Part shown: in pieces, positions 1-7,082 of the stretch
How positions within the stretch are numbered: position 1 is the first letter of the stretch
Layout of the letters: every line of letters begins with the position of its first letter
NCBI GenBank assembly: GCA_946886425.1
Contig: CAMPIP010000050.1
Span: forward strand, 1 to 13,395
DNA from: an uncultured Actinomycetes bacterium
Lineage (GTDB): Bacteria > Actinomycetota > Thermoleophilia > Solirubrobacterales > 70-9
Length of the DNA: 13,395 nt
Reading direction: 5' to 3'
The notes under the pieces: generated by a model
The model's database searches: none
The model's input: only the letters and a program-made list of their open reading frames with translations
What the model was told of the DNA's origin: nothing
Position numbers and translations under genes: made by a program

Positions 1-120
1 GGGAGACCGGGCCACTCTTCCCGACGACCATCGAGACGCCGGCTGGGACGCCGCGCCCGAGCAGCACTATGAGTATCCCCAGGTACTACGGCCGGGCTCG
101 GCGTCCTCGCCGTCGTCTCG
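1..120 (+). other. Probable frame-disrupted 5' part of the penicillin-binding protein gene
   Basis: From about base 88 the penicillin-binding protein frame (frame 1) already encodes the membrane anchor. Upstream of that, frame 1 is closed by TGA at 70-72. Frames 2 and 3 are open across bases 1-90 and are G/C-rich at third positions (by hand count over 31 codons, 27 end in G/C in frame 3 and 22 in frame 2). The simplest reading is a one-base insertion or deletion near bases 70-95, either a real mutation or a sequencing or assembly error. I cannot tell which frame carries the true N-terminus. Confidence 0.5.
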
Positions 121-2235
121 ATGGTCTTCGGGATGATGGCCGCGGTCTCCCAGGACCTGCCGGCGATCTACAACTTCGCCCAGTTCAAGGCCTCGCGCAA
201 CAGCGAGCTCTACGACGCCAACGGGGTGCCGATGGGAACTCTGACCAGCGACCAGAACAAAATCCTGCTCGCCTCCGGTCAGATCTCCCCCAACATCAAG
301 AACGCGGTGGTCTCGATCGAGGACGCCCGCTTCTACGGCCACAGCGGCGTCGATTTCCAGGGCATCGGCCGCGCCCTCGTCAAAGACATCCTCAGCCAGA
401 GCGCCGCCCAGGGCGCCTCGACGATCACCCAGCAGTTCGTCAAGGAAGCGCTGGTCGCCCAAGGCGACCGCTCGCTCTTCCAGAAGTTCAAGGAGGCGGC
501 GCTCGCCTACCGGCTCGAGCATCACTGGAGCAAGGACAAGATCCTCAGCCAGTACCTGAACACGGTCTACTTCGGCGAGGGGGCCTACGGGGTCGAGGCG
601 GCGGCGCGGACCTACTTCGGCGCCTCCCATCCCGGTTGCGGGACCTCCGGCGAGCCCTGCGCCTCGGTGCTGGAGCCTTGGGAGGCGGCGATGCTGGCGG
701 CGATCATCCAGTCGCCCTCCGCCTACGACCCGAAGTTCTACCCCGAAAACGCGCTCAATCGCCGCAACCTCGTCCTCGAACGGATGTACGAACAGGGCTA
801 CATCTCCCAGGAGCAGTTCGCGGAAAGCACCAAGCAGGCGCTCCCCTCCCCGGCCGACATCGAGCCGCCGTCGCTGGACTCCAAGGCCCCCTACTTCACG
901 GCCTACCTGCGCCAGCAGCTGGTCGAACGCTATGGGGCCAGCAAGGCCTTCTTCGGCGGCCTCGAGGTCAAGTCGACGCTCGACCTCGGCCTCCAGGAAG
1001 CCGCCGAAGAAGCGGTCAACTCCTACCTCGGTTACTCGCCGGCGACCGCCTCGCTGGTCGTAATCGACAACCGCAACGCGGGCATCAAGGCGATGGTCGG
1101 CGGGCCCGACTTCGACACCAAGCCCTTCAACCTCGCCACCCAGGGCCACCGCCAGCCCGGCTCCTCGATCAAGCCCTTCACGTTGGTCACGGCGCTCGAA
1201 GAGGGGATCTCGCCGTACACGGTCTACCCCTCCGAACAGCGGACCTTCTACTTCGGCAAGAAGGGGCGGGAAGCGTTCGAAGTCAGCAACGACGAGGACG
1301 CCTACCTGGGCTCCTGCGACATCGTCTGCGCGACCACCTACTCCGACAACTCGATCTACGCCGCTCTGGCGCTGGAAGGCCTGAAGGGCAAGACGGCCAC
1401 CGACAAGACCAACTCGATCGCGGCGACGATCCACAAGATGGGCTACGACGACCCGATCTCGACCAACCCGGCGATGGTCCTCGGCGGGCTCGAAATCGGC
1501 GTCACCCCGGTCGGCTGGACCTACGCCTACAGCACCCTCGGCAACGACGGCGACCGGGTCAGCGGCACCCTGGCGCCGCGGCCGGGCGACAGCCCCGTCT
1601 CCTACACGCAGGTGACCGACAGCGACGGCAAGACGATCAAAAGCGGCGACAACGACTCGATCCACACCCAGGTGGTCGACCAGGGCGTCGCCGAAGAAGC
1701 GAAGAGCATCCTCGAAACGGTCGTCTCCTCCGGGACCGGCACCAACGCCGACATCGGCGCCGAAGGTCAGTGGGGCAAGACCGGGACCACCGAGAACAAC
1801 GGCGATGCCTGGTTCTGCGGCGGCGTCTCCGACGAAGTCACGGCCTGCGTCTGGGTCGGCTACCCGGACACGACTACGCCGATGACCACCCTCTACAACG
1901 GCGGCCCGGTGATGGGCGGAACCTTCCCGGCCCTGATCTGGGCCAGCGTCATCTCTGCCTGGCAGGAAATTCAGAGCGAACGGGCGGCCGAGCGCAAGTC
2001 CAACGAGGAAGCGCGCGGCTCCGCGGACGGCGACGAGGAGGGCGAAACCGAAACCTACGTCGCGCCCGAATCGGCGGTCGAAGAAACCGCGCCGGAAGTC
2101 GAAGAAGAAGCGGCGCCGGAAACCGAAGTCGAACCCGAGCCGGAAGTCGAAGCGGCGCCTGAAGAAGCAACGCCGGAAGCGACCCCCGAAGCCGCGCCGG
2201 AATCGGGCGGCGGGGGCGGCGTCACCGCAGGTTAG
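121..2235 (+). CDS. Class A penicillin-binding protein (bifunctional transglycosylase/transpeptidase), 5' end incomplete
   Basis: The enzyme polymerises lipid II into glycan strands and cross-links the stem peptides on the outer face of the membrane. Numbering is from the ATG at 121. An N-terminal glycosyltransferase-51 domain (about residues 55-230) shows the SIEDARFYGHSGVD motif with catalytic Glu67, then GASTITQQFVKE and KDKILSQYLNTVYFGEGAYGV. The C-terminal transpeptidase domain has all three active-site motifs: SSIK (Ser348, Lys351), SDN (408-410) and KTGT (553-556). Residues from about 631 to 704 form an acidic Glu/Pro/Ala tail. ATG 121 cannot be the natural start. The hydrophobic anchor (TAGLGVLAVVSMVFGMMAAVS) already begins near base 88 in the same frame, but a TGA at 70-72 closes that frame and no start codon lies between. 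The 5' part is therefore frameshifted or misassembled. The gene converges on the glycosylase gene and overlaps it by 14 bases. The family assignment is firm; the exact start is not known. Confidence 0.93.
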   Translation: MVFGMMAAVSQDLPAIYNFAQFKASRNSELYDANGVPMGTLTSDQNKILLASGQISPNIKNAVVSIEDARFYGHSGVDFQGIGRALVKDILSQSAAQGASTITQQFVKEALVAQGDRSLFQKFKEAALAYRLEHHWSKDKILSQYLNTVYFGEGAYGVEAAARTYFGASHPGCGTSGEPCASVLEPWEAAMLAAIIQSPSAYDPKFYPENALNRRNLVLERMYEQGYISQEQFAESTKQALPSPADIEPPSLDSKAPYFTAYLRQQLVERYGASKAFFGGLEVKSTLDLGLQEAAEEAVNSYLGYSPATASLVVIDNRNAGIKAMVGGPDFDTKPFNLATQGHRQPGSSIKPFTLVTALEEGISPYTVYPSEQRTFYFGKKGREAFEVSNDEDAYLGSCDIVCATTYSDNSIYAALALEGLKGKTATDKTNSIAATIHKMGYDDPISTNPAMVLGGLEIGVTPVGWTYAYSTLGNDGDRVSGTLAPRPGDSPVSYTQVTDSDGKTIKSGDNDSIHTQVVDQGVAEEAKSILETVVSSGTGTNADIGAEGQWGKTGTTENNGDAWFCGGVSDEVTACVWVGYPDTTTPMTTLYNGGPVMGGTFPALIWASVISAWQEIQSERAAERKSNEEARGSADGDEEGETETYVAPESAVEETAPEVEEEAAPETEVEPEPEVEAAPEEATPEATPEAAPESGGGGGVTAG
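2008..2220 (+). repeat. Low-complexity acidic Glu/Pro/Ala tail of the penicillin-binding protein
   Basis: The last ~70 codons repeat short units such as APE, EVE and EATPEA, ending in a Gly run. The tail is strongly acidic and probably disordered, lying outside the membrane after the transpeptidase domain. From base 2041 on, 19 of 20 Glu codons are GAA, whereas the minus-strand genes in the window mostly use GAG. Its complement produces a long Arg/Phe-rich spurious reading frame on the other strand. Confidence 0.75.
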
Positions 2236-2830
2236 GCCTCGGCGGCCGCGGCCGCGAGACGAAGGGGCTGCCGGCGGCACAGAACCGCCAGGGCCGCTCC
2301 ACCGCTTTGGTGATGCCGATCCGCGGGCCGGTGACGATCGCCGGCGGCTCGCCGACCGGGGGCAGCAGCAGGAACGGATCGGCGGCGAGGTCGGTGTCGT
2401 TCTGCTCGAGGCCGATGCCGAGTGCCTCGGTCAGCTTGCCGGGCCCGGAGCAGAGCTCGCCGTCGGGCCGGTCGCCGCGCCGCTCCCGCATCGCCTCGAG
2501 CCCGTCGGTCGGCTCCAGCGCCCGGATCAGCACCGCCGCCGCCTCGCCCTCCGGTTCGGCGACCGCGTTGAGGAGGCTGTGGATCCCGTAGGAGAGGTAG
2601 ACGTAGGCGCGGCCGGGCGGGCCGAAGAGGGGCTCGGTGCGGTCGGTGAGGCCGACGTAGGCGTGGCAGGCGGGGTCGTCGCGCTCGTAGCTCTCGGTCT
2701 CGACGATCGTGCCGCCGACGCCGGTGAAGAAGAGCCGGCAGCCGACCAAGTCCCGCGCCACTTCGTGCACCGAGCGGGCGAAAAAGCCATGGTCCAGCCG
2801 CTCGTCCACGGCTGGACGAGCCTCGCTCAA
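2222..2830 (-). CDS. mpg: DNA-3-methyladenine glycosylase (AAG/MPG family)
   Basis: This monofunctional base-excision-repair glycosylase (202 aa, a normal length) removes alkylated or deaminated purines such as 3-methyladenine and hypoxanthine. Family landmarks are LDHGFFARSVHEVARDLVG at the N-terminus, VETESY (Glu46 and Tyr48 align with the catalytic Glu125 and pocket Tyr127 of human AAG), DDPACHA with His56, GRAYVYLSYGIHSLLN, and GPGKLTEALGI. It starts with TTG, whose last two bases form part of the argH TGA (a TTGA overlap), so it is probably translationally coupled to argH. A purine-rich Shine-Dalgarno (GAAGAAGAG, 2836-2844) sits five bases upstream and supports this start. The 3' end runs 14 bases into the convergent penicillin-binding protein gene, so no intergenic terminator exists. 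A DNA repair gene closing an amino-acid operon is unexpected but may simply be carried along. Confidence 0.92.
   Translation of the reverse strand: MSEARPAVDERLDHGFFARSVHEVARDLVGCRLFFTGVGGTIVETESYERDDPACHAYVGLTDRTEPLFGPPGRAYVYLSYGIHSLLNAVAEPEGEAAAVLIRALEPTDGLEAMRERRGDRPDGELCSGPGKLTEALGIGLEQNDTDLAADPFLLLPPVGEPPAIVTGPRIGITKAVERPWRFCAAGSPFVSRPRPPRPNLR
2792..2821 (-). other. Two interleaved perfect inverted repeats at the start of the glycosylase gene
   Basis: Plus-strand arm GTCCAGCCG (2792-2800) is exactly complementary to CGGCTGGAC (2809-2817). GCTCGTCCA (2800-2808) is exactly complementary to TGGACGAGC (2813-2821) with a four-base loop. The two 9-bp stems share bases, so an mRNA can form only one at a time. 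They lie in codons 4-13 of the minus-strand gene and could affect its translation. A chance product of GC-rich coding sequence is also possible. Confidence 0.5.
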
Positions 2831-4281
2831 GAGCGCTCTTCTTCGACCCGTTCGCGGACCGCCGCCAGGGTCTCCCCCGCCTCGGCGATCTGGGCCGCCA
2901 GCGGTGCCGAGCCGGTGCCGCCGGCGATCCGCTTCGACTCCAGCCAGCTGCCCCGCCGCAGCACCTCGTAGTAGGAGTCGTCGAGGTGCTCGGAGCGGGC
3001 CCGCAACTCCTCGGGGGTCAGCTCGGAGAGGCTCTTGCCGGCCTCGACCGCGTCGCGGACCAGGCCGCCGACGATCCCGTGCGCCTCGCGGAAGGGGACG
3101 CCGCGGCGGACCAGCAGGTCGGCGACCTCGGTGGCGGCGAGCATCTCGTCGCCGGAGGCGTCCTCCATCCGCTCGCGGTCGAAGGCGATCCCCTCGAGCA
3201 TCCCGGCGGTGACCTCGAGGCAGCCCTCGACGGTGTCGATCGCGTCGAAGAGCGGCTCCTTGTCCTCCTGCATGTCCTTGCCGTAGGTGAGCGGCAGCGC
3301 GTGCATCACCCCGAGCAGGGTCGCGTAGCTGGCCGCCACCCGGGGGCTCTTCGCCCGCAGCAGCTCGGCCGAGTCCGGGTTCTTCTTCTGGGGCATGATC
3401 GAGGAGCCGGAGGAGAAGGTCTCGTCGAGCTCGCAGAAGCCGAACTCGGTGCTGGACCAGATGACGATTTCCGAGCCAAGCCGCGAGAGGTGCATCGAGC
3501 AGGCGGAGGCGGCAGAGAGGTAGTCGAGGACGAAGTCGCGGTTGGAGGCCCCGTCGATCGAGTTATGGCTGACGTGCTCGAAGCCGAGGTCCTCGGCGAC
3601 CGCCTCGCGGTCGATCTCCCAGTTGACGCCGGCCAGGGCGCCGGAGCCGAGCGGCATCACGCTGGCGCTGTCGAGCGCGAACTGGAAGCGCAGCACGTCG
3701 CGGGCCAGCATCCAGAAGTAGGCGAGCAGGTGATGGCCGAGGTAGACCGGCTGGGCCCGCTGCAGGTGGGTGTAGCCGGGCAGCGGCCAGTCGCGGTGGT
3801 CCTCGGCGAGCCGCAGCAGCCGTTCCATGGCCTCTCCGCAGAGCTCGATCGCCCGCAGCGAGTGCGCCTGCACGACCAGGGCGACGTCGGTCGCCACCTG
3901 GTCGTTGCGGGAGCGGCCGGTGTGGAGCTTGCCCGCGACGGCCCCGATCTCCTCGCCGAGCAGCCGCTCGATCGCCATGTGGATGTCCTCGTCGGACTCG
4001 GCGAAGGCGAAGCCGTGTTCGTGCATGCGGGCCTCGACGCGTTCTAGCCCTTCTTCCATGCGCGCCAGCTCGGCGGCGTCGAGGACGCCGATCCGCTCCA
4101 GGCCGCGGGCGTGGGCGCGCGACTGGTCGAGATCGTAGGCGGCCAGCTGCCAGTCGAAGGGCAGCGAGCGGTTGAGGCGCCAGAAGCGCGGGTCGGGCTC
4201 CTTGCGGAAGCGCGAGTCCTCGGCCGCCTCGCGGGCGGGTCGCAGCGGCGTGACGTCCTCGGGCGGCTGATTTGCGTGCAT
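2827..4281 (-). CDS. argH: Argininosuccinate lyase
   Basis: This is the last enzyme of arginine synthesis. It splits argininosuccinate to arginine and fumarate, as a cytoplasmic homotetramer of the fumarase/aspartase superfamily. The 484-aa product carries the lyase motifs: HTGRSRNDQ (120-128), YTHLQRAQP with the conserved catalytic-region His172, the signature loop GSSIMPQKKN (292-301) that supplies the catalytic Ser, and TYGKDMQEDKEPLFDA just after it. The protein has roughly 20-25 extra residues before the usual N-terminal core (here DPRFWRLNRSLPFDW). The ATG at 4281 shares its A with the TGA of the upstream aminotransferase (TGATG), which supports this start and coupling. The stop overlaps the TTG of the glycosylase gene. 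No other arginine gene is in the window, so argH is separated from the rest of its pathway here. Confidence 0.96.
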   Translation of the reverse strand: MHANQPPEDVTPLRPAREAAEDSRFRKEPDPRFWRLNRSLPFDWQLAAYDLDQSRAHARGLERIGVLDAAELARMEEGLERVEARMHEHGFAFAESDEDIHMAIERLLGEEIGAVAGKLHTGRSRNDQVATDVALVVQAHSLRAIELCGEAMERLLRLAEDHRDWPLPGYTHLQRAQPVYLGHHLLAYFWMLARDVLRFQFALDSASVMPLGSGALAGVNWEIDREAVAEDLGFEHVSHNSIDGASNRDFVLDYLSAASACSMHLSRLGSEIVIWSSTEFGFCELDETFSSGSSIMPQKKNPDSAELLRAKSPRVAASYATLLGVMHALPLTYGKDMQEDKEPLFDAIDTVEGCLEVTAGMLEGIAFDRERMEDASGDEMLAATEVADLLVRRGVPFREAHGIVGGLVRDAVEAGKSLSELTPEELRARSEHLDDSYYEVLRRGSWLESKRIAGGTGSAPLAAQIAEAGETLAAVRERVEEERS

Positions 4282-5402
4282 CAGCCGGATCGTATTGCCG
4301 CGACCAGCGCCTCACAGACCCGCTCGACCTGGCCCTCCTCCATGGACGGGAAGAAAGGCAGCGCCAAGGAGCGCGCCGAGGCCGCTTCGGCGACCGGGAA
4401 CTGGCCCTCGCGGTAGCCGAGCTCGCGCAGGTGCGGGAAGAGGTGGATGCAGGGCAGGTAGGCCTTGCTGGCGACTCCCTGCTCGGCGAGGCGGCCGACG
4501 ACGGCGTCGCGATCGACCCCCTCGGACAGGGTCACCGTGTAGACGAACCAGCCGCGCCGCTCGCGGTCGCGACCGGCGATCGGGGTCTCGACGCCCTCGA
4601 CCGCGGCCAGTTGCTCGGCGTAGAGGGCGGCGACGCGGTCGCGGCCGGCTAGCAACCGGTCGAGCTTCTCGACCTGGGCGAGGCCGATCGCCGCGGCGAC
4701 GTCGGAGAGCCGGTAGTTGAAGCCGAGCCGGTCGTGGTCTAGCCAGCCCATGTCGACGGCGCGGCCCTGGTTGCGCTCGCTGCGCAGCCGCGCCGCCTCC
4801 TCGGCGTCGCGGGGGACGATCATGCCCCCCTCCCCCGTCGTCATCTGCTTGTTGGCGTAGAAGGCGAAGGTGGCGAGGTTGCCGCGGGCGCCGACCCTCC
4901 GCCCCTCGGAGTCGACCGCGCCGAGCGCCTCGCAGGCGTCCTCGAGGACGCCGAGGCCGCGCTCGGCGGCGAGCCGCTCGAGCTCCGGCATCGCCGCCGG
5001 GTAGCCGAAGATGTGGACCGGCAGCAGGCCGACCGTGCGCTCGCCGACCGCCGCCGCGGCCGCCGCGGGGTCGAGGTCGAGCGTGACCGGGTCGACGTCG
5101 CAGAAGACCGGCCGGGCGCCCTCGTAGAGCAGGCAGTTGGCGGAGGCGACGAAGCTGAAGGGGCTGGTCACGACCTCGTCGCCGGGCCCCCAGCCGAGGG
5201 CGCGGACGCCGAGGTGCAGGGCGGTCGTGCCGCTGGAGACGGCGACCGCGTCCTCGACCCCGAGCCACTCCGCCAGCGCCCGCTCGAAGCGCTCGCCCAT
5301 CGGCCCCAGCGAGAGCCGCCCGGAGCGCAGCACCTCGAGGACCAGCTCCTCCTCGCGCGGGCCCAGCTCCGGCCGGGCGAGCGGGATCCCCTCGGCGCTC
5401 AC
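4281..5402 (-). CDS. DegT/DnrJ/EryC1/StrS-family PLP aminotransferase
   Basis: This 373-aa fold-type I aminotransferase belongs to the family that usually aminates keto-sugar nucleotides for cell-surface glycans or antibiotics. Landmarks are IPLARPELGPREEE at the N-terminus, AVSSGTTALHLGVRALG (cofactor phosphate binding), HIFGYPAAM, EDACEALGA, the PLP lysine Lys185 in FAFYANKQMTTGEGGM, and FNYRLSDVAAAIGLAQ. The same frame stays open far upstream, but that part is antisense-like Arg-rich shadow of cimA. The GTG at 5402 is the sensible start: it overlaps the cimA stop as GTGA, with GGAG about 11 bases upstream. Its own stop overlaps the argH start by one base. It thus sits inside a tightly coupled cimA-aminotransferase-argH run with no sugar-nucleotide genes nearby. 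Its substrate cannot be read from the sequence. Confidence 0.9.
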   Translation of the reverse strand: MSAEGIPLARPELGPREEELVLEVLRSGRLSLGPMGERFERALAEWLGVEDAVAVSSGTTALHLGVRALGWGPGDEVVTSPFSFVASANCLLYEGARPVFCDVDPVTLDLDPAAAAAAVGERTVGLLPVHIFGYPAAMPELERLAAERGLGVLEDACEALGAVDSEGRRVGARGNLATFAFYANKQMTTGEGGMIVPRDAEEAARLRSERNQGRAVDMGWLDHDRLGFNYRLSDVAAAIGLAQVEKLDRLLAGRDRVAALYAEQLAAVEGVETPIAGRDRERRGWFVYTVTLSEGVDRDAVVGRLAEQGVASKAYLPCIHLFPHLRELGYREGQFPVAEAASARSLALPFFPSMEEGQVERVCEALVAAIRSG

Positions 5403-6952
5403 TGGAAGGCGTACTCCAGCGAGTCGACCAGGGCCTCCCAGGAGGCCTCGATGATGTTCTCGGAGACGCCGATCGTCCCCCATTCGCGCTCGCCGTCGGA
5501 GGAGTCGAGCAGGACCCGGGTGACCGCCTGGGTGCCGTGGGTCTCGTCGAGGATCCGCACCTTGTAGTTGGTCAGCTCGACGTCGGCGAGGTGCGGGTGG
5601 CGGTCGGCGATCGCCCCGCGCAGGGCGCGGTCGAGGGCGTTGACCGGGCCGTTGCCCTCGGCGACCCGCAGGTAACGCTCGCCGTCGACCTCGACCTTGA
5701 TCGTCGCCTCGGTCTCGACCTCTCCCCCGGCCCGCTTCTCGGTCACGACCCGGAAGCTCTCCAGCTTGAAGAGCGGCTGGTAGTCGCCCGCCTCCTGGCG
5801 CAGCAGCAGTTCGAAGGAGGCCGGCGCCGCCTCGTAGTGGTAACCGCGGTGCTCGCGCTGCTTGAGCCGCTCGACCGCCCGCGCGGCGGCCGCGTCGTCG
5901 AGCTCGATCCCGGCCCGCTCGGCCTGGCTGCGGATCGTCGCCTTGCCGGAAAGCTCCGAGGCGAGGATGTCGCGCTCGTTGCCGACCACGGCCGGGTCGA
6001 CGTGCTCGAAGGTGCTGGCGTCGGCGGCGACCCCGGCCGCGTGCATCCCCGCCTTGTGGGCGAAGGCGTTGCGGCCGACGTAGGCACGGTTCGGGTCCGA
6101 GGCCATGTTGCAGACTTCGTCGAGGTAGTGGGCGGTCGGGGTCAGGTTCGCCAGCTGCTCCTCGCTGACCACCTCGAAGCCCATCTTCAGCTGCAGCGAG
6201 GGCAGGATCGAGGCCAGGTTGGCGTTGCCGCAGCGCTCGCCGTAGCCGTTCACGCAGCCCTGCACGAGCCGCGCCCCGGCGCCGACCGCGGCCAGGGAGT
6301 TGGCGACCGCGCACTCGGCGTCGTTGTGGGTGTGGATGCCGATCTCGACCCGGTCGCCGACGTCGGCGAGGACCGCGGCGGTGGCGGCGGTGACGTGGTC
6401 GGGCAGGCTGCCGCCGTTGGTGTCGCAGAGGGTGACGTTCTCGGCGCCGGCGTCGGCCGCGGCGCGGACGCACTCGAGCGCGTAGCCGGGGTCGTCGCGG
6501 TAGCCGTCGAAGAAGTGCTCGGCGTCGAAGACCGGCCGCTTGCCCTGCTCGCGGCAGAAGGAGATCGAGTCGGCGATCATCGCCAGGTTCTCCTCGCGGG
6601 AGACGCGGATCACCTTCTCCAGGTGCAGGACCCAGCTCTTGCCGACCAGGCAGACGACCGGCGCGAAGGACTCGACCAGCGTCCGCAGGGCCTCGTCGTC
6701 CTCGGCGCGGAGGTCCCGGCGGCGGGTCATCCCGAAGGCCGAGACCGTCGCGTTCTCCAACTCCAGCTCGGCGAGCCGCGCGAACAGCTCCGCCTCCTTC
6801 GGGTTGGAGCTGGGGAAACCCGCCTCGATGAACTGGACGCCGAGCCGGTCGAGGGCCCGGACGACGTTGAGCTTCTCGCCCACGGAGAGCGACATGCCCT
6901 TGCCGCCCATGCCGTCACGCAAGGTGGTGTCGTAGAGCTTCACCTGTTCCAT
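5399..6952 (-). CDS. cimA: (R)-citramalate synthase
   Basis: It condenses pyruvate with acetyl-CoA to (R)-citramalate, the first step of the threonine-independent route to isoleucine. The 517-aa length fits CimA. An HMGL-like TIM barrel (about 4-270) has LYDTTLRDG with Arg12-Asp13, DAEHFFDGY, the metal-binding HTHND (His207, His209) and GYGERCGNAN (236-245), followed by AFAHKAGMH. A LeuA-type C-terminal regulatory domain (about 380-510) has AEGNGPVNALD and WGTIGVSENI, phrases typical of CimA rather than of isopropylmalate synthase. The conserved LRDGxQ signature reads LRDGMG, so Gln is replaced by Gly16; the following conserved Lys27 is kept. ATG 6952 is preceded by AAAGG (6963-6967), ten bases away. 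The stop overlaps the GTG of the next gene by four bases. The leucine genes needed for the next steps are encoded further right. Confidence 0.93.
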   Translation of the reverse strand: MEQVKLYDTTLRDGMGGKGMSLSVGEKLNVVRALDRLGVQFIEAGFPSSNPKEAELFARLAELELENATVSAFGMTRRRDLRAEDDEALRTLVESFAPVVCLVGKSWVLHLEKVIRVSREENLAMIADSISFCREQGKRPVFDAEHFFDGYRDDPGYALECVRAAADAGAENVTLCDTNGGSLPDHVTAATAAVLADVGDRVEIGIHTHNDAECAVANSLAAVGAGARLVQGCVNGYGERCGNANLASILPSLQLKMGFEVVSEEQLANLTPTAHYLDEVCNMASDPNRAYVGRNAFAHKAGMHAAGVAADASTFEHVDPAVVGNERDILASELSGKATIRSQAERAGIELDDAAAARAVERLKQREHRGYHYEAAPASFELLLRQEAGDYQPLFKLESFRVVTEKRAGGEVETEATIKVEVDGERYLRVAEGNGPVNALDRALRGAIADRHPHLADVELTNYKVRILDETHGTQAVTRVLLDSSDGEREWGTIGVSENIIEASWEALVDSLEYAFQ

Positions 6953-6985
6953 CTGTTTACTGCCTTTCGAAGTCGAAGATCGGGG

Positions 6986-7045
6986 GGACCCATGACGGGT
7001 CCGCGCGCGCGGGCGGAGCAGCCCGCGCCAGCCGCTAGGCGGCTG
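6986..7045 (-). promoter_or_regulatory. Three consecutive perfect hairpins in the cimA leader (possible attenuator)
   Basis: In the 129-base gap between ilvE and cimA, plus-strand coordinates give three exact stems: CAGCCGC/GCGGCTG (7029-7035 with 7039-7045, 3-base loop), GCGCGGGC/GCCCGCGC (7007-7014 with 7021-7028, 6-base loop) and GGACCC/GGGTCC (6986-6991 with 6997-7002, 5-base loop). A transcript would meet them in that order before the cimA Shine-Dalgarno. GCAGCC (7041-7046) could instead pair with GGCTGC (7018-7023), which would break the first two stems. No U-run follows any stem, so a classical intrinsic terminator is not supported. A leader control element or a processing site is possible. 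Confidence 0.5.
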
Positions 7046-7082
7046 CGGTAATTCGCCCGATCGCGTCGAAAGCCAGGTACAT
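7035..7082 (-). CDS. Possible 15-codon leader ORF upstream of cimA
   Basis: An ATG at 7082 overlaps the ilvE stop (TGATG) and opens a 15-codon frame, MYLAFDAIGRITAAA, closed by a TAG that lies in the loop of the first leader hairpin. It contains two Ile and one Leu, which suits a leader peptide for an isoleucine-pathway gene but is far from the Leu/Ile/Val runs of classical attenuators. Its codons include ATT, GCA, GCT, CGA and GGG, which the neighbouring genes rarely use. An AGG about 12 bases upstream is a weak ribosome site. It may be chance. Confidence 0.25.
   Translation of the reverse strand: MYLAFDAIGRITAAA

Noticed and set aside
2242..2255. 14-bp palindrome GCGGCCGCGGCCGC just after the penicillin-binding protein stop, considered as a terminator
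   Set aside because: There is no T-run on either side, the loop is unworkably small for a full stem, and it encodes part of the glycosylase C-terminus.
67..2280. Long minus-strand open frame (737 codons) opposite the penicillin-binding protein
   Set aside because: It is the complement of a GC-rich gene with all catalytic motifs on the plus strand. Its Arg/Phe repeats come from the antisense of the Glu-rich tail.
2986..4047. Plus-strand 353-codon frame opposite argH
   Set aside because: It is a shadow of argH, whose signature motifs are intact on the minus strand; the shadow frame has no recognisable domain.
5403..6473. Upstream extension of the aminotransferase frame
   Set aside because: The translation is Arg-rich low-complexity sequence lying within cimA. 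The GTG at 5402 gives the family N-terminus and a stop-start overlap.
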